A stretch of DNA of 64,000 bases from Pseudomaricurvus sp. HS19 (GTDB taxonomy: Bacteria; Pseudomonadota; Gammaproteobacteria; Pseudomonadales; Cellvibrionaceae), in assembly GCF_009857815.1 (NCBI RefSeq), contig NZ_WVVW01000012.1:1-64000 (forward strand). The letters are read 5' to 3'. Below, one piece after another: positions 45,596 through 54,361 of the stretch (positions within the stretch are counted from its first letter, which is position 1; the number at the start of each line of letters is the position of its first letter). The notes under the pieces were generated by a model that saw only the letters and a program-made list of their open reading frames with translations, ran no database searches and was not told the origin of the DNA. Both the position numbers and the translations under genes were made by a program.

Positions 45596-46807
45596 TCAGC
45601 GACTTACGGTGCAACTGATATCGGCGTTGCGCAGTTCGTAGCTTTTCAGCTGCGGGTTCCAGCTCATGTCGGGCTCGTGTTCCAGCTTGAGCCCGGGGAT
45701 GCGGAACAGCAGATCGAGAAAGATGCGGGTTTCGTGCAGCGCCACCTGCCAGCCCGGGCAGCTGTGGGGGCCATCACCGAAGCTCATGTAGCGGCCGGTG
45801 GCCTGCAGCCGCTGAGCGCGATCCGGGTCTACGGAGAAGGGGCATTCGCCGGCCATCTCTTCGCTGACGTTAATGCGGCGTATATCGATACCGTAGGTTT
45901 CACCGGCGGGTTGCGCTCCTTCTTCCAGCCCCGTGACCTCCTCATCCACCTTGCGGTGAATCATGGCGGCGACGGGTTCCAGACGCAGTATCTCCAGCAG
46001 AATATCCAGCTGGCCCTTGTTGTCGCTTGCGAGGTAGCGCTGGCGCAGCTCTTCATCTTCAAACAGGTACCAGGAACACATGGTGATGAACTCCCTGGTA
46101 GTGAGCATGCCGGCAGTGCCGTAGGTCAGGCACTCAACGATAATGGCTTTGGTGGGGTAGCCCTCTTCGAGGTAGAAGGAGATCGCGTCGTTGCGTGGAT
46201 GCGTCTTGCGAGCCTCGATGGCGGGTTTCACATCACGCCAGAAGAAGTTCATGGTATGGAAGGTCTGTTTTGCCCGCAGCAGCAAGCGCGGCAAGCCGGG
46301 TTTGGATTGCGCCAGGGAGCTGTGCAGCACCCGCTGGATGCGCTTGGCTCGAGCCGCCTGGTCACTGTTGGTGAGCCCCAGGATCTCTCCTACGACTTCT
46401 ATCGCCAGTTGAAAACTGATGTTCTCCAGCTTGGCCTGTCCCTCCTTCTGAAATCCCTGCAGCAGCTCTGTGGCGATACGCTGCATGATTTCCGTGTGCT
46501 GTTCCGCGACCGCCTTGGGAGAGAGAAAACGACCGGTCTTCTGGCGTTTGTTGAAATGCTCTTTACCGTCGAGAAAAAACACCGGCGCGTGCTGGGGATC
46601 GTCAAAGTGCAGCTGGTCTGCTCCGGCGCCAGCCTGCAGAGCGTACTTGCTGCGCAGCACTTTGCGGGCAATGGACGCCGATTTTACCCAATGGGCACCG
46701 GCATCCGGTTCGGTATTGCGGGTTGCCAGGGCAGCTGATTTGCGGCGGTCCACATTTTGGTGGCCATCGCCATCCGGGCGGTGCACGGGGCAGGTGGATT
46801 CAGTCAT
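45596..46807 (-). CDS. Cytochrome P450
   Basis: A soluble 403-residue bacterial P450. The heme motif FGDGPHSCPGW gives Cys350 as iron ligand and the K-helix ExxR is E272-R275 (LEILRLEP). In the I helix, TYGTAGMLTTREF has the AG..TT frame, but the acidic residue before Thr is replaced by Leu235. Such a change is found in some P450s that use other proton-delivery routes or peroxide. Substrate and redox partners are not visible; no ferredoxin gene is adjacent. It starts MTESTCPVHRPDG, as many CYP proteins of this group do. Confidence 0.9.
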   Translation of the reverse strand: MTESTCPVHRPDGDGHQNVDRRKSAALATRNTEPDAGAHWVKSASIARKVLRSKYALQAGAGADQLHFDDPQHAPVFFLDGKEHFNKRQKTGRFLSPKAVAEQHTEIMQRIATELLQGFQKEGQAKLENISFQLAIEVVGEILGLTNSDQAARAKRIQRVLHSSLAQSKPGLPRLLLRAKQTFHTMNFFWRDVKPAIEARKTHPRNDAISFYLEEGYPTKAIIVECLTYGTAGMLTTREFITMCSWYLFEDEELRQRYLASDNKGQLDILLEILRLEPVAAMIHRKVDEEVTGLEEGAQPAGETYGIDIRRINVSEEMAGECPFSVDPDRAQRLQATGRYMSFGDGPHSCPGWQVALHETRIFLDLLFRIPGLKLEHEPDMSWNPQLKSYELRNADISCTVSR

Positions 46808-46958
46808 CAGGGATCTCGTTATGGTTATGATCGCAATGAGCTAATCATCCTGCCAAACCTGCATTGGTGTCAATGTTATGACATCAATATAAGTGGGGGA
46901 TCTAACAGCAAGTCTGCAAAGAGCCGTTGGTTCAGGGGGCGGGACAATACGAATCCCC

Positions 46959-47061
46959 TGTCGTCGAGAGCGCAGCGCGGCGACCCATGTCCGGAACAGG
47001 TCTGGAAACTGTGCCACACATGGATCACCACGGCGTCAAAAGATGCGCCGGGCGATGACGG
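46959..47061. repeat. Dispersed TIR-bounded repeat, short copy
   Basis: Left end TGTCGTCGAGAGCGCAGCG and right end CCGGGCGATGACGG match, with changes, the ends of the element at 54161-54321. The interior includes GCGGCGACCCATGTC, also found at 1-23. It lies in the gap between the P450 gene and the last gene of the methylamine operon; no gene is seen in that gap. Confidence 0.6.
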
Positions 47062-47080
47062 GTTGGGAGTAACAGCGCTT

Positions 47081-47782
47081 TCAATTTGCAGGTAACAGCG
47101 ACGCAATACCGGCGTCGCTGCCACCAAACTCCTGCAGTGCGTCCAGCAGTGCCTGCCACATATAGGTAGCAGAGGTGCAGTCGCTGAGAATGGAAAACAC
47201 GGGTACGCCCTGCAGTTCGTGACTCACTACAATGGCGCTGACCCGGGCCACGGAAGTCATGGCCAGGGCGCCGGGGCCAAACACCGATTCGCGCATATCC
47301 ACACCGCAGAGCTTGGCCATCACCGCACTGCGGCATTCTCCGCTGAGCACAAACCAGCTGTGGCTGTGCTGACAGCTGAGGGGGTAACAGCCGGCACTGG
47401 CGGGGGCGCTTTGCAACTGTTTTGCCAGTGTACTGTTGTCCCGCAGCGGGTTGCCCAGAATCCAGAGCTCGCTGTTGCCCAGGCGCAGGACCAGTTCGCC
47501 GTCGCGGGTGGTCACAGATTGGTTGGCCTGTGCTGGCAGCGGCAGCTGCTGCTGCCCCAGCCACTGGCTGGCGGTGCGTCCCCGCACGCCGCTACGGAAA
47601 GTGGCAGAGAGGTCCAGCAGCGCGCTCTGTTGCAGTTGCGCCCTGCTTTCCGTGTCTGTCACCTGCAGGGCAATGGCAGCGCCGTCCCGCTCGGCAAACA
47701 GTGCACCCGCCTGTTGCCGGTAGATGGGGCTGCGTTTGCTGAACACGACCGGGCTTGGGGTATCGATTTTCAACTGGCTCAT
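47081..47782 (-). CDS. soxG: Sarcosine oxidase gamma subunit / N-methylglutamate dehydrogenase subunit D
   Basis: The 233-residue protein is the smallest folate-binding-like subunit of the heterotetrameric sarcosine oxidase family and the last gene of the operon. Typical stretches: LLDLSATFRSGVRGRTASQWLG, LRLGNSELWILG, ALAMTSVARVSAIVVSHELQGVPVFSIL. It packs against alpha and has no cofactor of its own. In the methylamine pathway the equivalent is MgdD. The gene is separated from the alpha gene by 3 bp and an AGGAG lies inside the end of that gene. The stop is followed by repeat DNA. Confidence 0.88.
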   Translation of the reverse strand: MSQLKIDTPSPVVFSKRSPIYRQQAGALFAERDGAAIALQVTDTESRAQLQQSALLDLSATFRSGVRGRTASQWLGQQQLPLPAQANQSVTTRDGELVLRLGNSELWILGNPLRDNSTLAKQLQSAPASAGCYPLSCQHSHSWFVLSGECRSAVMAKLCGVDMRESVFGPGALAMTSVARVSAIVVSHELQGVPVFSILSDCTSATYMWQALLDALQEFGGSDAGIASLLPAN

Positions 47783-47785
47783 GAC

Positions 47786-50686
47786 TCAGAGCTCCTGTCT
47801 GGCGTTATCGGCGTCGTAGAAGGGCAGGCTTACCACTTCGGCGGTAACACTCTTGCCGCCATCAACGCGGATATGAATGTGACTGCCGGGGGTGGCATCC
47901 TGCACGGCGGCGTAGGCCATGCCGATAATGCCGCCCATGGTGCTGGAGTATTCACAGGAGGTGACGTTGCCGGTGACGTCATCGCCGCGCAGCACCAGGT
48001 GCCCCTCCTTCGGCCGTGGGCTGTCAGCGGGCAGGCGGAAGCCCACCAGCTGACGCTTCTGCGGCAGCGACATCATGATGTCCACCGAGCGGCAGCCAAC
48101 AAAGAAAGGTTTCTTGCGGTTTACTGCCCACTCCAGTCCCACTTCTCCCGGGTGGCTCATGCCATCAGTATCCTGGCTGACAATGATGTGACCTTTTTCC
48201 AGTCGCAGCAGGCGCTGGCTCTCCACGCCGAAGGGACGGATCTGCCAGGGCTTGCCCGCTTCCAGCAACAGGTCCCACAGGGCTTCGCCGTAACTGCTGG
48301 GGACGTGAATTTCATAACCCAGCTCACCCACAAAACCGACCCGCATCATGCGCGCCGGGATGCCACTGATGGTGCCTTCGCGGTAGGCCAGGTAGGGGAA
48401 GCCCTCGGGACTCAGGTCCACATCCTCTACCAGCTGTTCCATCACCTTGCGGGCATCGGGACCGGCGACGTTAACAGCCGCATAGGCGGAGGTGACGTTG
48501 TAGATGTCCACGTCCAGACGCCACTGGGCGTTCCAGCGGGTCATCTCGCGATAGACCGCGTCGGCGCCACTGGTGGTGGTGGAGACGTAGAAGTGATCTT
48601 CGGCCAGGCGGCTGGCGACACCGTCGTCCACCACCACGCCCTGTTCATTGGTGAACACTGCGTATCTGGTACGACCCACCGGCTGCTTGAGAAAGGCAAA
48701 GGTGTAGATGCGGTTCATAAACTCCGCCGCATCCGGGCCGCGCACCTCGATGCCGCCGAGGGTGCTGACATCAATGACGCCCACCTTGCTGCGTACGTGC
48801 TGCGCCTCTTCCTGTACCCTGCGGTCTCGCTCAACGGCGGGGCCATAGTAGGCGGGACGCTGCCAGCTGCCGGCGGGCATCATCTGCGCGCCCATCTCCA
48901 GGTGCCGGTGATGCATGGCGGTCTGGCGGTAGGGGCTGAAAATACGGCCCGCCACGTGGGCGAGTTTTTCTGCATGAAACGGTGGTCGTGCAGTGGTGAC
49001 ACCGGTTTCGGTCACCGTGCGGTCGGTGGCGTCGGCCACCAGGCGCGCGGTGGGCAGTGCCGAGTGGCGGCCCTGTGAGGGACCCATACCGACGGTAGAA
49101 AAACGTTTTACCAGCTGGATATCGCGGTAGCCCAGTTTGGTGGCATTGACGATATCTTTGGCCTGCAGGTCCTCGTCGAAGTCGACAAACTCCTTGCCTT
49201 TCGGGTGGGGGAAGATGGGCCACTCGGGGTTGACCACGCGGTCGCAAGTCACGGGTTCAGCAACGCTGTCACTGAGGCCCAGATTGACCAGCGCCTGCGT
49301 CGCCGCGCGCACGCCATCGGCCAGTACCTTGTCGAGGCTGTGCATGCCGTTGACCGAGCCGGCGATGTGCAGGTGATCCGGCAGCTTCGACAGCGAGAAG
49401 GCGCAGCGCTCGTCGCTGTAACTCAGTTGCGCACCGGCCTGACACAGCAGCTGATAGGCAGGCATATAACCGCCGGACATGCACAGCAGGTCGCAGTCGA
49501 TCAGGGTGCTGTGGCTGTCCACCTGGCCACGACCGCTGATGCGCCGGATGTCGACGCCGCGGATGTGTTTGTTGCCTTTTGTGGCCAGTGCTTCGAAAAC
49601 GGTCGAATGCTGCATAAGCGGAATCTGCTGCCCGGCCAGTGCCTGTGCCAACACCGGATTGTGCAACTCGGGACGCAGGTCTACTACGGCGGCCACGTCC
49701 ACACCCTGGGCGTGCAGCATCAGGGCGGTGCTGTAGCCTTCGTCGTTGCCGGTAAGTACCACGGCACGCTGGCCCGGTTTTACCGCGTGCCAGCTCATCA
49801 GGCGCTCGGCGGCGCTGCACAGCAGGATGCCGGGCAGGTCGTTGTTGCGGAACACCACGTGCTGCTCATAGGCACCGCTGGCGACGATGCACTCGCGGGC
49901 GCGCACCTTGTGCATGCGGTTGCCCTGGATCACCGGCAGGTAGTTGTCAGTAAACCAGCCGTTGCAGGTGGCGTTGAGCATAACGTCAATATTGGGCGCG
50001 TTTTCCACCTGGGTGATCAGGGCTTCCCTCTGCGCGCGAGTGCTCTCACCATCGGCCTCAAACTGGTGATAGGAGAGGGCGCCGCCCAGCAGGGATTGTT
50101 CTTCCACCAGCAGTACCGATACCCCGGCCGCGGCAGCGGTCAATGCGGCCTGCATACCCGCAGGGCCGGCGCCCACAACCACAACATCGTAGAAGCGATA
50201 CTCCTTGTCGTGGTATTGCGGTTTGAAATTGAGATCGGCGTGACCGAGGCCGGCGGTTTTACGGATAAACTTTTCCCACTGGTCCCAAACGCCCAGCGGG
50301 CGGAAAAAGGTGCGGTAGTAAAAGCCCACTGGCAGGAAGCGCCCCAGCAGGCCCAGCGCGGCACCGCGGTCGTTGTCGAGCGAACCGGAGTAGTTCTGTC
50401 CCTCCACCCGCAGGCCTGCGGTGAGCGGGAAACGATCCGCCAGCGCGTTGGGCTCGTCCGGCAGCTGCACCAGGGTGTTGGCGTCCTGACCTGCCATGGT
50501 CAACGGGCCGCGGGGGCGATGGTATTTGAACGAGCGCGACAGCAGCCAGCGCTGGTTGGCGAGCAGGGCACTGGCAACCGAGTCGCCGGCCAGGCCTTGA
50601 TAACGCTGCCCGGCAAATTCAAACCCGAGCGGTTGGTCGCGGTCGATCAGCAGCCCCATCGGGGCGGGTAAACGTGTGCTGGTCAT
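47786..50686 (-). CDS. soxA: Sarcosine oxidase alpha subunit / N-methylglutamate dehydrogenase subunit C
   Basis: The 966-residue subunit has three parts. The first is an N-terminal 2Fe-2S-ferredoxin-like domain (about 10-100, without the usual four Cys). The second is an NAD-binding flavoprotein domain with VVVVGAGPAGMQAALTAAA (about 168-186). The third is a C-terminal aminomethyltransferase (GcvT-like) domain (about 590-960) that binds tetrahydrofolate and yields methylene-tetrahydrofolate. The ATG overlaps the delta gene stop by four bases. In the GmaS-Mgs context the substrate is more likely N-methylglutamate than sarcosine, but sequence alone does not settle it. Confidence 0.93.
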   Translation of the reverse strand: MTSTRLPAPMGLLIDRDQPLGFEFAGQRYQGLAGDSVASALLANQRWLLSRSFKYHRPRGPLTMAGQDANTLVQLPDEPNALADRFPLTAGLRVEGQNYSGSLDNDRGAALGLLGRFLPVGFYYRTFFRPLGVWDQWEKFIRKTAGLGHADLNFKPQYHDKEYRFYDVVVVGAGPAGMQAALTAAAAGVSVLLVEEQSLLGGALSYHQFEADGESTRAQREALITQVENAPNIDVMLNATCNGWFTDNYLPVIQGNRMHKVRARECIVASGAYEQHVVFRNNDLPGILLCSAAERLMSWHAVKPGQRAVVLTGNDEGYSTALMLHAQGVDVAAVVDLRPELHNPVLAQALAGQQIPLMQHSTVFEALATKGNKHIRGVDIRRISGRGQVDSHSTLIDCDLLCMSGGYMPAYQLLCQAGAQLSYSDERCAFSLSKLPDHLHIAGSVNGMHSLDKVLADGVRAATQALVNLGLSDSVAEPVTCDRVVNPEWPIFPHPKGKEFVDFDEDLQAKDIVNATKLGYRDIQLVKRFSTVGMGPSQGRHSALPTARLVADATDRTVTETGVTTARPPFHAEKLAHVAGRIFSPYRQTAMHHRHLEMGAQMMPAGSWQRPAYYGPAVERDRRVQEEAQHVRSKVGVIDVSTLGGIEVRGPDAAEFMNRIYTFAFLKQPVGRTRYAVFTNEQGVVVDDGVASRLAEDHFYVSTTTSGADAVYREMTRWNAQWRLDVDIYNVTSAYAAVNVAGPDARKVMEQLVEDVDLSPEGFPYLAYREGTISGIPARMMRVGFVGELGYEIHVPSSYGEALWDLLLEAGKPWQIRPFGVESQRLLRLEKGHIIVSQDTDGMSHPGEVGLEWAVNRKKPFFVGCRSVDIMMSLPQKRQLVGFRLPADSPRPKEGHLVLRGDDVTGNVTSCEYSSTMGGIIGMAYAAVQDATPGSHIHIRVDGGKSVTAEVVSLPFYDADNARQEL

Positions 50687-50985
50687 GCGGCGGACACCTC
50701 CGGGTTGGGGGCGAATTCGACACGCTCCTTAAAGAGTTCGGAGGGATCAAAGGTGCGTACAATATCGTCTGTGGCGGTATGGCGTTCGGCGATAAACCAG
50801 TAGCCGGAAGGGGCGTGCAACCACCACTCCTGCACCAGGCCGATCTGGTTGTCGTGAAAGAAAACGTATTCTGCCCACTCTTCATCACTGCACAGATTAG
50901 GCTCGGGCATCTGACGCACTTCACCACCGTAGACAAATTCGCTGATGTTGCGTGGACCGTTTAACGGACACTGCATAATTTTCAT
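50683..50985 (-). CDS. soxD: Sarcosine oxidase delta subunit / N-methylglutamate dehydrogenase subunit B
   Basis: A 100-residue subunit with the family start MKIMQCPLNGPRNISEFVYGGE. It continues with DEEWAEYVFFHDNQIGLVQEWWLHAPSGYWFIAERHTATDDIV, typical of SoxD. In the known enzyme this subunit binds zinc through Cys and His residues; here one N-terminal Cys, one further Cys (NLCSDEEW) and several His are present. The ATG at 50985 has GAGGAG upstream. It overlaps the next gene as ATGA. Confidence 0.92.
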   Translation of the reverse strand: MKIMQCPLNGPRNISEFVYGGEVRQMPEPNLCSDEEWAEYVFFHDNQIGLVQEWWLHAPSGYWFIAERHTATDDIVRTFDPSELFKERVEFAPNPEVSAA

Positions 50986-51010
50986 AATCGTCTCCTCGCA
51001 GCGGGCACTG

Positions 51011-52258
51011 TTAGTGGCTGGCCGCGGTTGCACCCATTTCGTTGACCTGACGGAAACTGCGGAAGCGCTCCATGGCAAAGGGCTCAATCAGCTCCGGCAC
51101 CTTGCCGCCGCTGGCCACCAGTTGCGCCATGGTCCAGCCGCAGATGGGAGTGGCCTTGAAGCCCCATGTACCCCAGCCGGCGTCGAGGTAGTAGTTGTCC
51201 ACCGGGCTCAGTCCCATGATGGGACTGTAGTCGGAGGTCATGTCGGTGAGACCGGTCCACTGCCGCATCAGCCGCAGGTTGGCCATAAACGGAAACAGCT
51301 CCACCGCATGCGCCAGCAAACTCTCTTTCAGGTCCAGTGTGGATCGCGTGTTGTAGAGCGGGTAGGGATCGGAGCCGCCGCCAAACACCAGCTCGCCGCG
51401 ACCGGTTTGCTGCACGTAGCAGTGCAGTGCCGGGGAGCTCACCAGCGGGTTGAGAAACGGTTTTACCGGCTGGGTCACCATCGCCTGCAGTGGGTAGGTG
51501 AGGATCGGCATGCGGAAGCCCGCCTTGGCCGCCAGCAACGAACTGTGACCTGCAACCGCCTGTACCACGCAACCGCACTGCACGGTGCCGCGATTGGTCT
51601 TCACGGCGCGTACGGTGTTGTTCTCCACTTCGAAGCCGGTGACTTCGGTGAGCTGGTGCAGCTCCACGCCGCGCTGGGTGGCGCCCTTGGCGTAGCCCCA
51701 GGCCACGGCATCGTGACGGGCGGTGGCGCCGTCTTTGTGCCAGAGACCGGCCAGCACCGGAAGGTCACCGGGGTTCATGTTGAGTGTGGGTACCAGCTCG
51801 CGAATCTGTTGCGGGTCGATCAGTTCGGTATCGCCGCCGAAGTGGCGATTGATCTCGGCGCGCTGGCGGAAGGCGCGAATGGCCGAGTCAGTGTGCGCCA
51901 GGGTCAGCTGACCGCGGCGCGAGTACATGATGTTGAAGTCAAACTCGTTGGAGAGTCCCTTGAACAGTTTCACCGACTCGGTGTAGAACTTCACCCCTTC
52001 CGGCGTCAGGTAGTTGGAGCGGATGACTGCGGTGTTGCGCGCGGTGTTGCCGCCCCCCAGGTAACCTTTTTCCAGAATGGCCACGTTGGTGATGCCGTGG
52101 TACTTGGCCAGGTAGTAGGCCGTGGCGACACCATGGCCTCCGCCGCCCACGATCACCACATCGTAATGACGCTTGAGGTCTGTGGGCTTGGGCAGGTCCG
52201 CGTCCTTTTCGAACGGGTAGTCGTCGCGCAAACCGTATTTCAGCAGTGAAAAGGGCAT
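51011..52258 (-). CDS. soxB: Sarcosine oxidase beta subunit / N-methylglutamate dehydrogenase subunit A
   Basis: The 415-residue flavoprotein does the amine oxidation. It has an FAD-binding motif YDVVIVGGGGHGVATAYYLAKY (about 32-53), then GYLGGGNTARNTAVIRSNY. The ATARHDAVAW segment holds the His expected to bind FMN covalently at the alpha/beta interface (about residue 171). WGTWGFKATPICGW lies near the C terminus. The ATG at 52258 is preceded by GGAG and lies 1 bp after the folD stop. The order beta-delta-alpha-gamma is the usual one. Confidence 0.93.
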   Translation of the reverse strand: MPFSLLKYGLRDDYPFEKDADLPKPTDLKRHYDVVIVGGGGHGVATAYYLAKYHGITNVAILEKGYLGGGNTARNTAVIRSNYLTPEGVKFYTESVKLFKGLSNEFDFNIMYSRRGQLTLAHTDSAIRAFRQRAEINRHFGGDTELIDPQQIRELVPTLNMNPGDLPVLAGLWHKDGATARHDAVAWGYAKGATQRGVELHQLTEVTGFEVENNTVRAVKTNRGTVQCGCVVQAVAGHSSLLAAKAGFRMPILTYPLQAMVTQPVKPFLNPLVSSPALHCYVQQTGRGELVFGGGSDPYPLYNTRSTLDLKESLLAHAVELFPFMANLRLMRQWTGLTDMTSDYSPIMGLSPVDNYYLDAGWGTWGFKATPICGWTMAQLVASGGKVPELIEPFAMERFRSFRQVNEMGATAASH

Positions 52259-52259
52259 A

Positions 52260-53129
52260 TCAACTCCGCTGTGCTGTTTGGGCAATGGCCGCTGTCAGGG
52301 TGTTCTGCATCAGGCAGGCGATAGTCATGGGGCCCACGCCACCGGGGACCGGGGTAATGGCGCCGGCTTTGGCTTCCACATCCGCATAGTGCACATCGCC
52401 CACCAGTTTGCGCTGGCCGCCCAGCTCAATGGCGTTGATGCCCACGTCGATCACCGTGGCACCGGGTTTGATCCAGCTGCGGTTGACGAACTCCGGCACA
52501 CCGATGGCAGCCACCACAATATCCGCTTCTGCACAGAGTGCAGGTGCGTCGACGGTTTTCGAATGCACGATGGTGACCGTGCAGTTGGCCTGCAGCAGCA
52601 GCGCGGCCATGGGTTTGCCCACAATATTGGAGCGTCCGATCACCACCGCGCGCTTGCCGCTCAGGTCGCCCAGGGTTTGCCTGAGCATGATCATGCAGCC
52701 CAGCGGTGTGCAGGGCACCAGTTGCGGTTGGCCGGAGGCCAGCGCGCCGACGTTGAGCGGATGGAAGCCATCCACGTCCTTGTCGGCACGGATACGGGCA
52801 ATCACTGAACTCTCATCCAGTTGTGGCGGCAGCGGCAGCTGCACCAGTATGCCGTGCACACTGTCGTCACTGTTGAGCTCGTCGATGACAGCGTCCAATT
52901 CCGCCTGGGTGGTGTCGGCGGGCAGGCGCCGTTCGATGGAGTGGATACCCACCTCGCCGGCACGCTTCACCTTGTTGCGCACGTAGACGTGGCTGGCGGG
53001 GTCGTCGCCCACCAGTACCACCGCCAGCGCCGGCGCAAAACCGTGTTGCGTCATAAACTGATCGACACCGGCGGCTACGTCGTCAATGACTTGCTGTGAG
53101 ATGACTTTTCCGTCTATTCGCGTCGCCAT
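52260..53129 (-). CDS. folD: Methylene-tetrahydrofolate dehydrogenase/cyclohydrolase
   Basis: FolD oxidises 5,10-methylene-tetrahydrofolate to methenyl and hydrolyses it to 10-formyl-tetrahydrofolate, with NADP. Its 289 residues show the family features: [23 protein letters not shown] (about 39-61, with the catalytic Lys), [22 protein letters not shown], and [17 protein letters not shown] in the Rossmann domain. C-terminal [19 protein letters not shown] also matches. In this operon it would process the methylene-tetrahydrofolate released by the sox-type dehydrogenase. AGGAG precedes the ATG. Confidence 0.96.
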   Translation of the reverse strand: MATRIDGKVISQQVIDDVAAGVDQFMTQHGFAPALAVVLVGDDPASHVYVRNKVKRAGEVGIHSIERRLPADTTQAELDAVIDELNSDDSVHGILVQLPLPPQLDESSVIARIRADKDVDGFHPLNVGALASGQPQLVPCTPLGCMIMLRQTLGDLSGKRAVVIGRSNIVGKPMAALLLQANCTVTIVHSKTVDAPALCAEADIVVAAIGVPEFVNRSWIKPGATVIDVGINAIELGGQRKLVGDVHYADVEAKAGAITPVPGGVGPMTIACLMQNTLTAAIAQTAQRS

Positions 53130-53139
53130 GACGGTACTC

Positions 53140-54012
53140 CTATTTGAAGACCACAGTGCGGGCGCCGTTGAGGAACACACGGTGCTCAACGTGCATCTTC
53201 ACGGCTTTTGCCAGCGCCACGGTTTCGGTATCGCGACCCACGGCCACCAGCGCATCGGCGCTGTAGGTGTGATCCACCGGCTGCACTGACTGCTCGATGA
53301 TCGGACCCTCGTCCAGGTCGGAAGTGACGTAGTGGGCCGTGGCTCCAATCAGTTTGACGCCGCGCTCATGGGCTTGGTGGTAGGGCTTGGCGCCCTTGAA
53401 ACCGGGAAGGAAAGAGTGGTGAATATTGATGGCGCGGCCGCTCAGCTCCTTGCACAGCGAGTCGGAGAGAATCTGCATGTAGCGCGCCAGTACCACCAGC
53501 TCGGTGCCGGTGTCGTTAACGATATCCAGCAGCGCTTTCTCCTGCTCCGGCTTGTTCTCCTTGGTCACCGGCAGGTAGATGAAGCGGATGCCTTCGCGCT
53601 CCGCCAGCGGACGCAGGTCCTTGTGGTTGGAGACAATGGCGGTGATCTCCATGTTCAGTTCGCCCTTGTGCAGGCGATAGAGCAGGTCCACCAGACAGTG
53701 GTCAAACTTGCTCACCATGATCAGGGTTTTGGTGGGCGCACTGGCGGGCATCATCTCCCACTGCATGTCAAAACCCGCGGCAACCTCGCTGAACTCGCCC
53801 TGGAAATCTTCCACGGTGTAGGCGCCGTCTACGGCGTGAAAGCGGCAGCGGGTAAAAAACTGCTCACTGTCGGGATCGTCGTACTGACTCATCTCGCTGA
53901 TAAAGCAGCTGCGTTGCGCCAGGAAGGTGGTTATGGCGGCAACAATGCCGACGCCGGCGGGGCAGCTGGCTTTGAGAATAAACTCCTGCTTGATTGTGTT
54001 ATCACTGGCCAT
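53140..54012 (-). CDS. purU: Formyltetrahydrofolate deformylase
   Basis: PurU hydrolyses 10-formyl-tetrahydrofolate to formate and tetrahydrofolate. The 290 residues have an N-terminal ACT domain (about 7-85, starting [21 protein letters not shown]) and a formyltransferase-like catalytic domain. The catalytic domain contains [17 protein letters not shown] and the active-site [30 protein letters not shown] with Asn-Ile-His-His just before and Asp in DLDEGPII. The ATG at 54012 has GAGG upstream; the earlier TTG at 54039 is less likely. Here it sits before folD and probably recycles tetrahydrofolate while making formate. Confidence 0.95.
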   Translation of the reverse strand: MASDNTIKQEFILKASCPAGVGIVAAITTFLAQRSCFISEMSQYDDPDSEQFFTRCRFHAVDGAYTVEDFQGEFSEVAAGFDMQWEMMPASAPTKTLIMVSKFDHCLVDLLYRLHKGELNMEITAIVSNHKDLRPLAEREGIRFIYLPVTKENKPEQEKALLDIVNDTGTELVVLARYMQILSDSLCKELSGRAINIHHSFLPGFKGAKPYHQAHERGVKLIGATAHYVTSDLDEGPIIEQSVQPVDHTYSADALVAVGRDTETVALAKAVKMHVEHRVFLNGARTVVFK

Positions 54013-54160
54013 CACTAAAACCTCGTAATCTTTCTTCAATCGTGTCGTTGAATGAAATTGGTTGCCGTTCTGAAAATGCCTGGCGCTGGTTCGCCCCGGT
54101 TGGGTTGTTACTCCCTGGCTGGAAGCGGCTCGCCATTGGTCTTGCTAATCAACCTGAACT

Positions 54161-54321
54161 CCGTCATCGCGAGCGCAGCGCGGCGATCTATGCGTGTTGC
54201 TGCCCAATCCAAATTCCGTCATCGCGAGCGTAGCGCGGCGATCCATGTCTGCCACCGGGTGCTCAACACGGTGCCAAACATGGGTTGCTTCGGCGCTGAA
54301 AGGCGCGCCTCGCAATGACGG
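54161..54321. repeat. Dispersed repeat with 13-bp terminal inverted repeats
   Basis: Left end CCGTCATCGCGAG (54161-54173) and right end CTCGCAATGACGG (54309-54321) are inverse of each other with one mismatch. A second copy of the left end starts at 54216. The element occupies half of the 349-bp gap between mgsC and purU in the operon and shares sequence with 1-135 and 46959-47061. No open frame is convincing. Confidence 0.75.
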
Positions 54322-54361
54322 GGGCAGTAATTACTGCCTGGTACGGGCTCGCAGCTGTCTC

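Noticed and set aside
47219-49078. Open frame of 619 codons on the plus strand
   Set aside because: Antisense to soxA and soxG; His/Gly/Val-rich composition typical of a mirror frame of a GC-rich gene.
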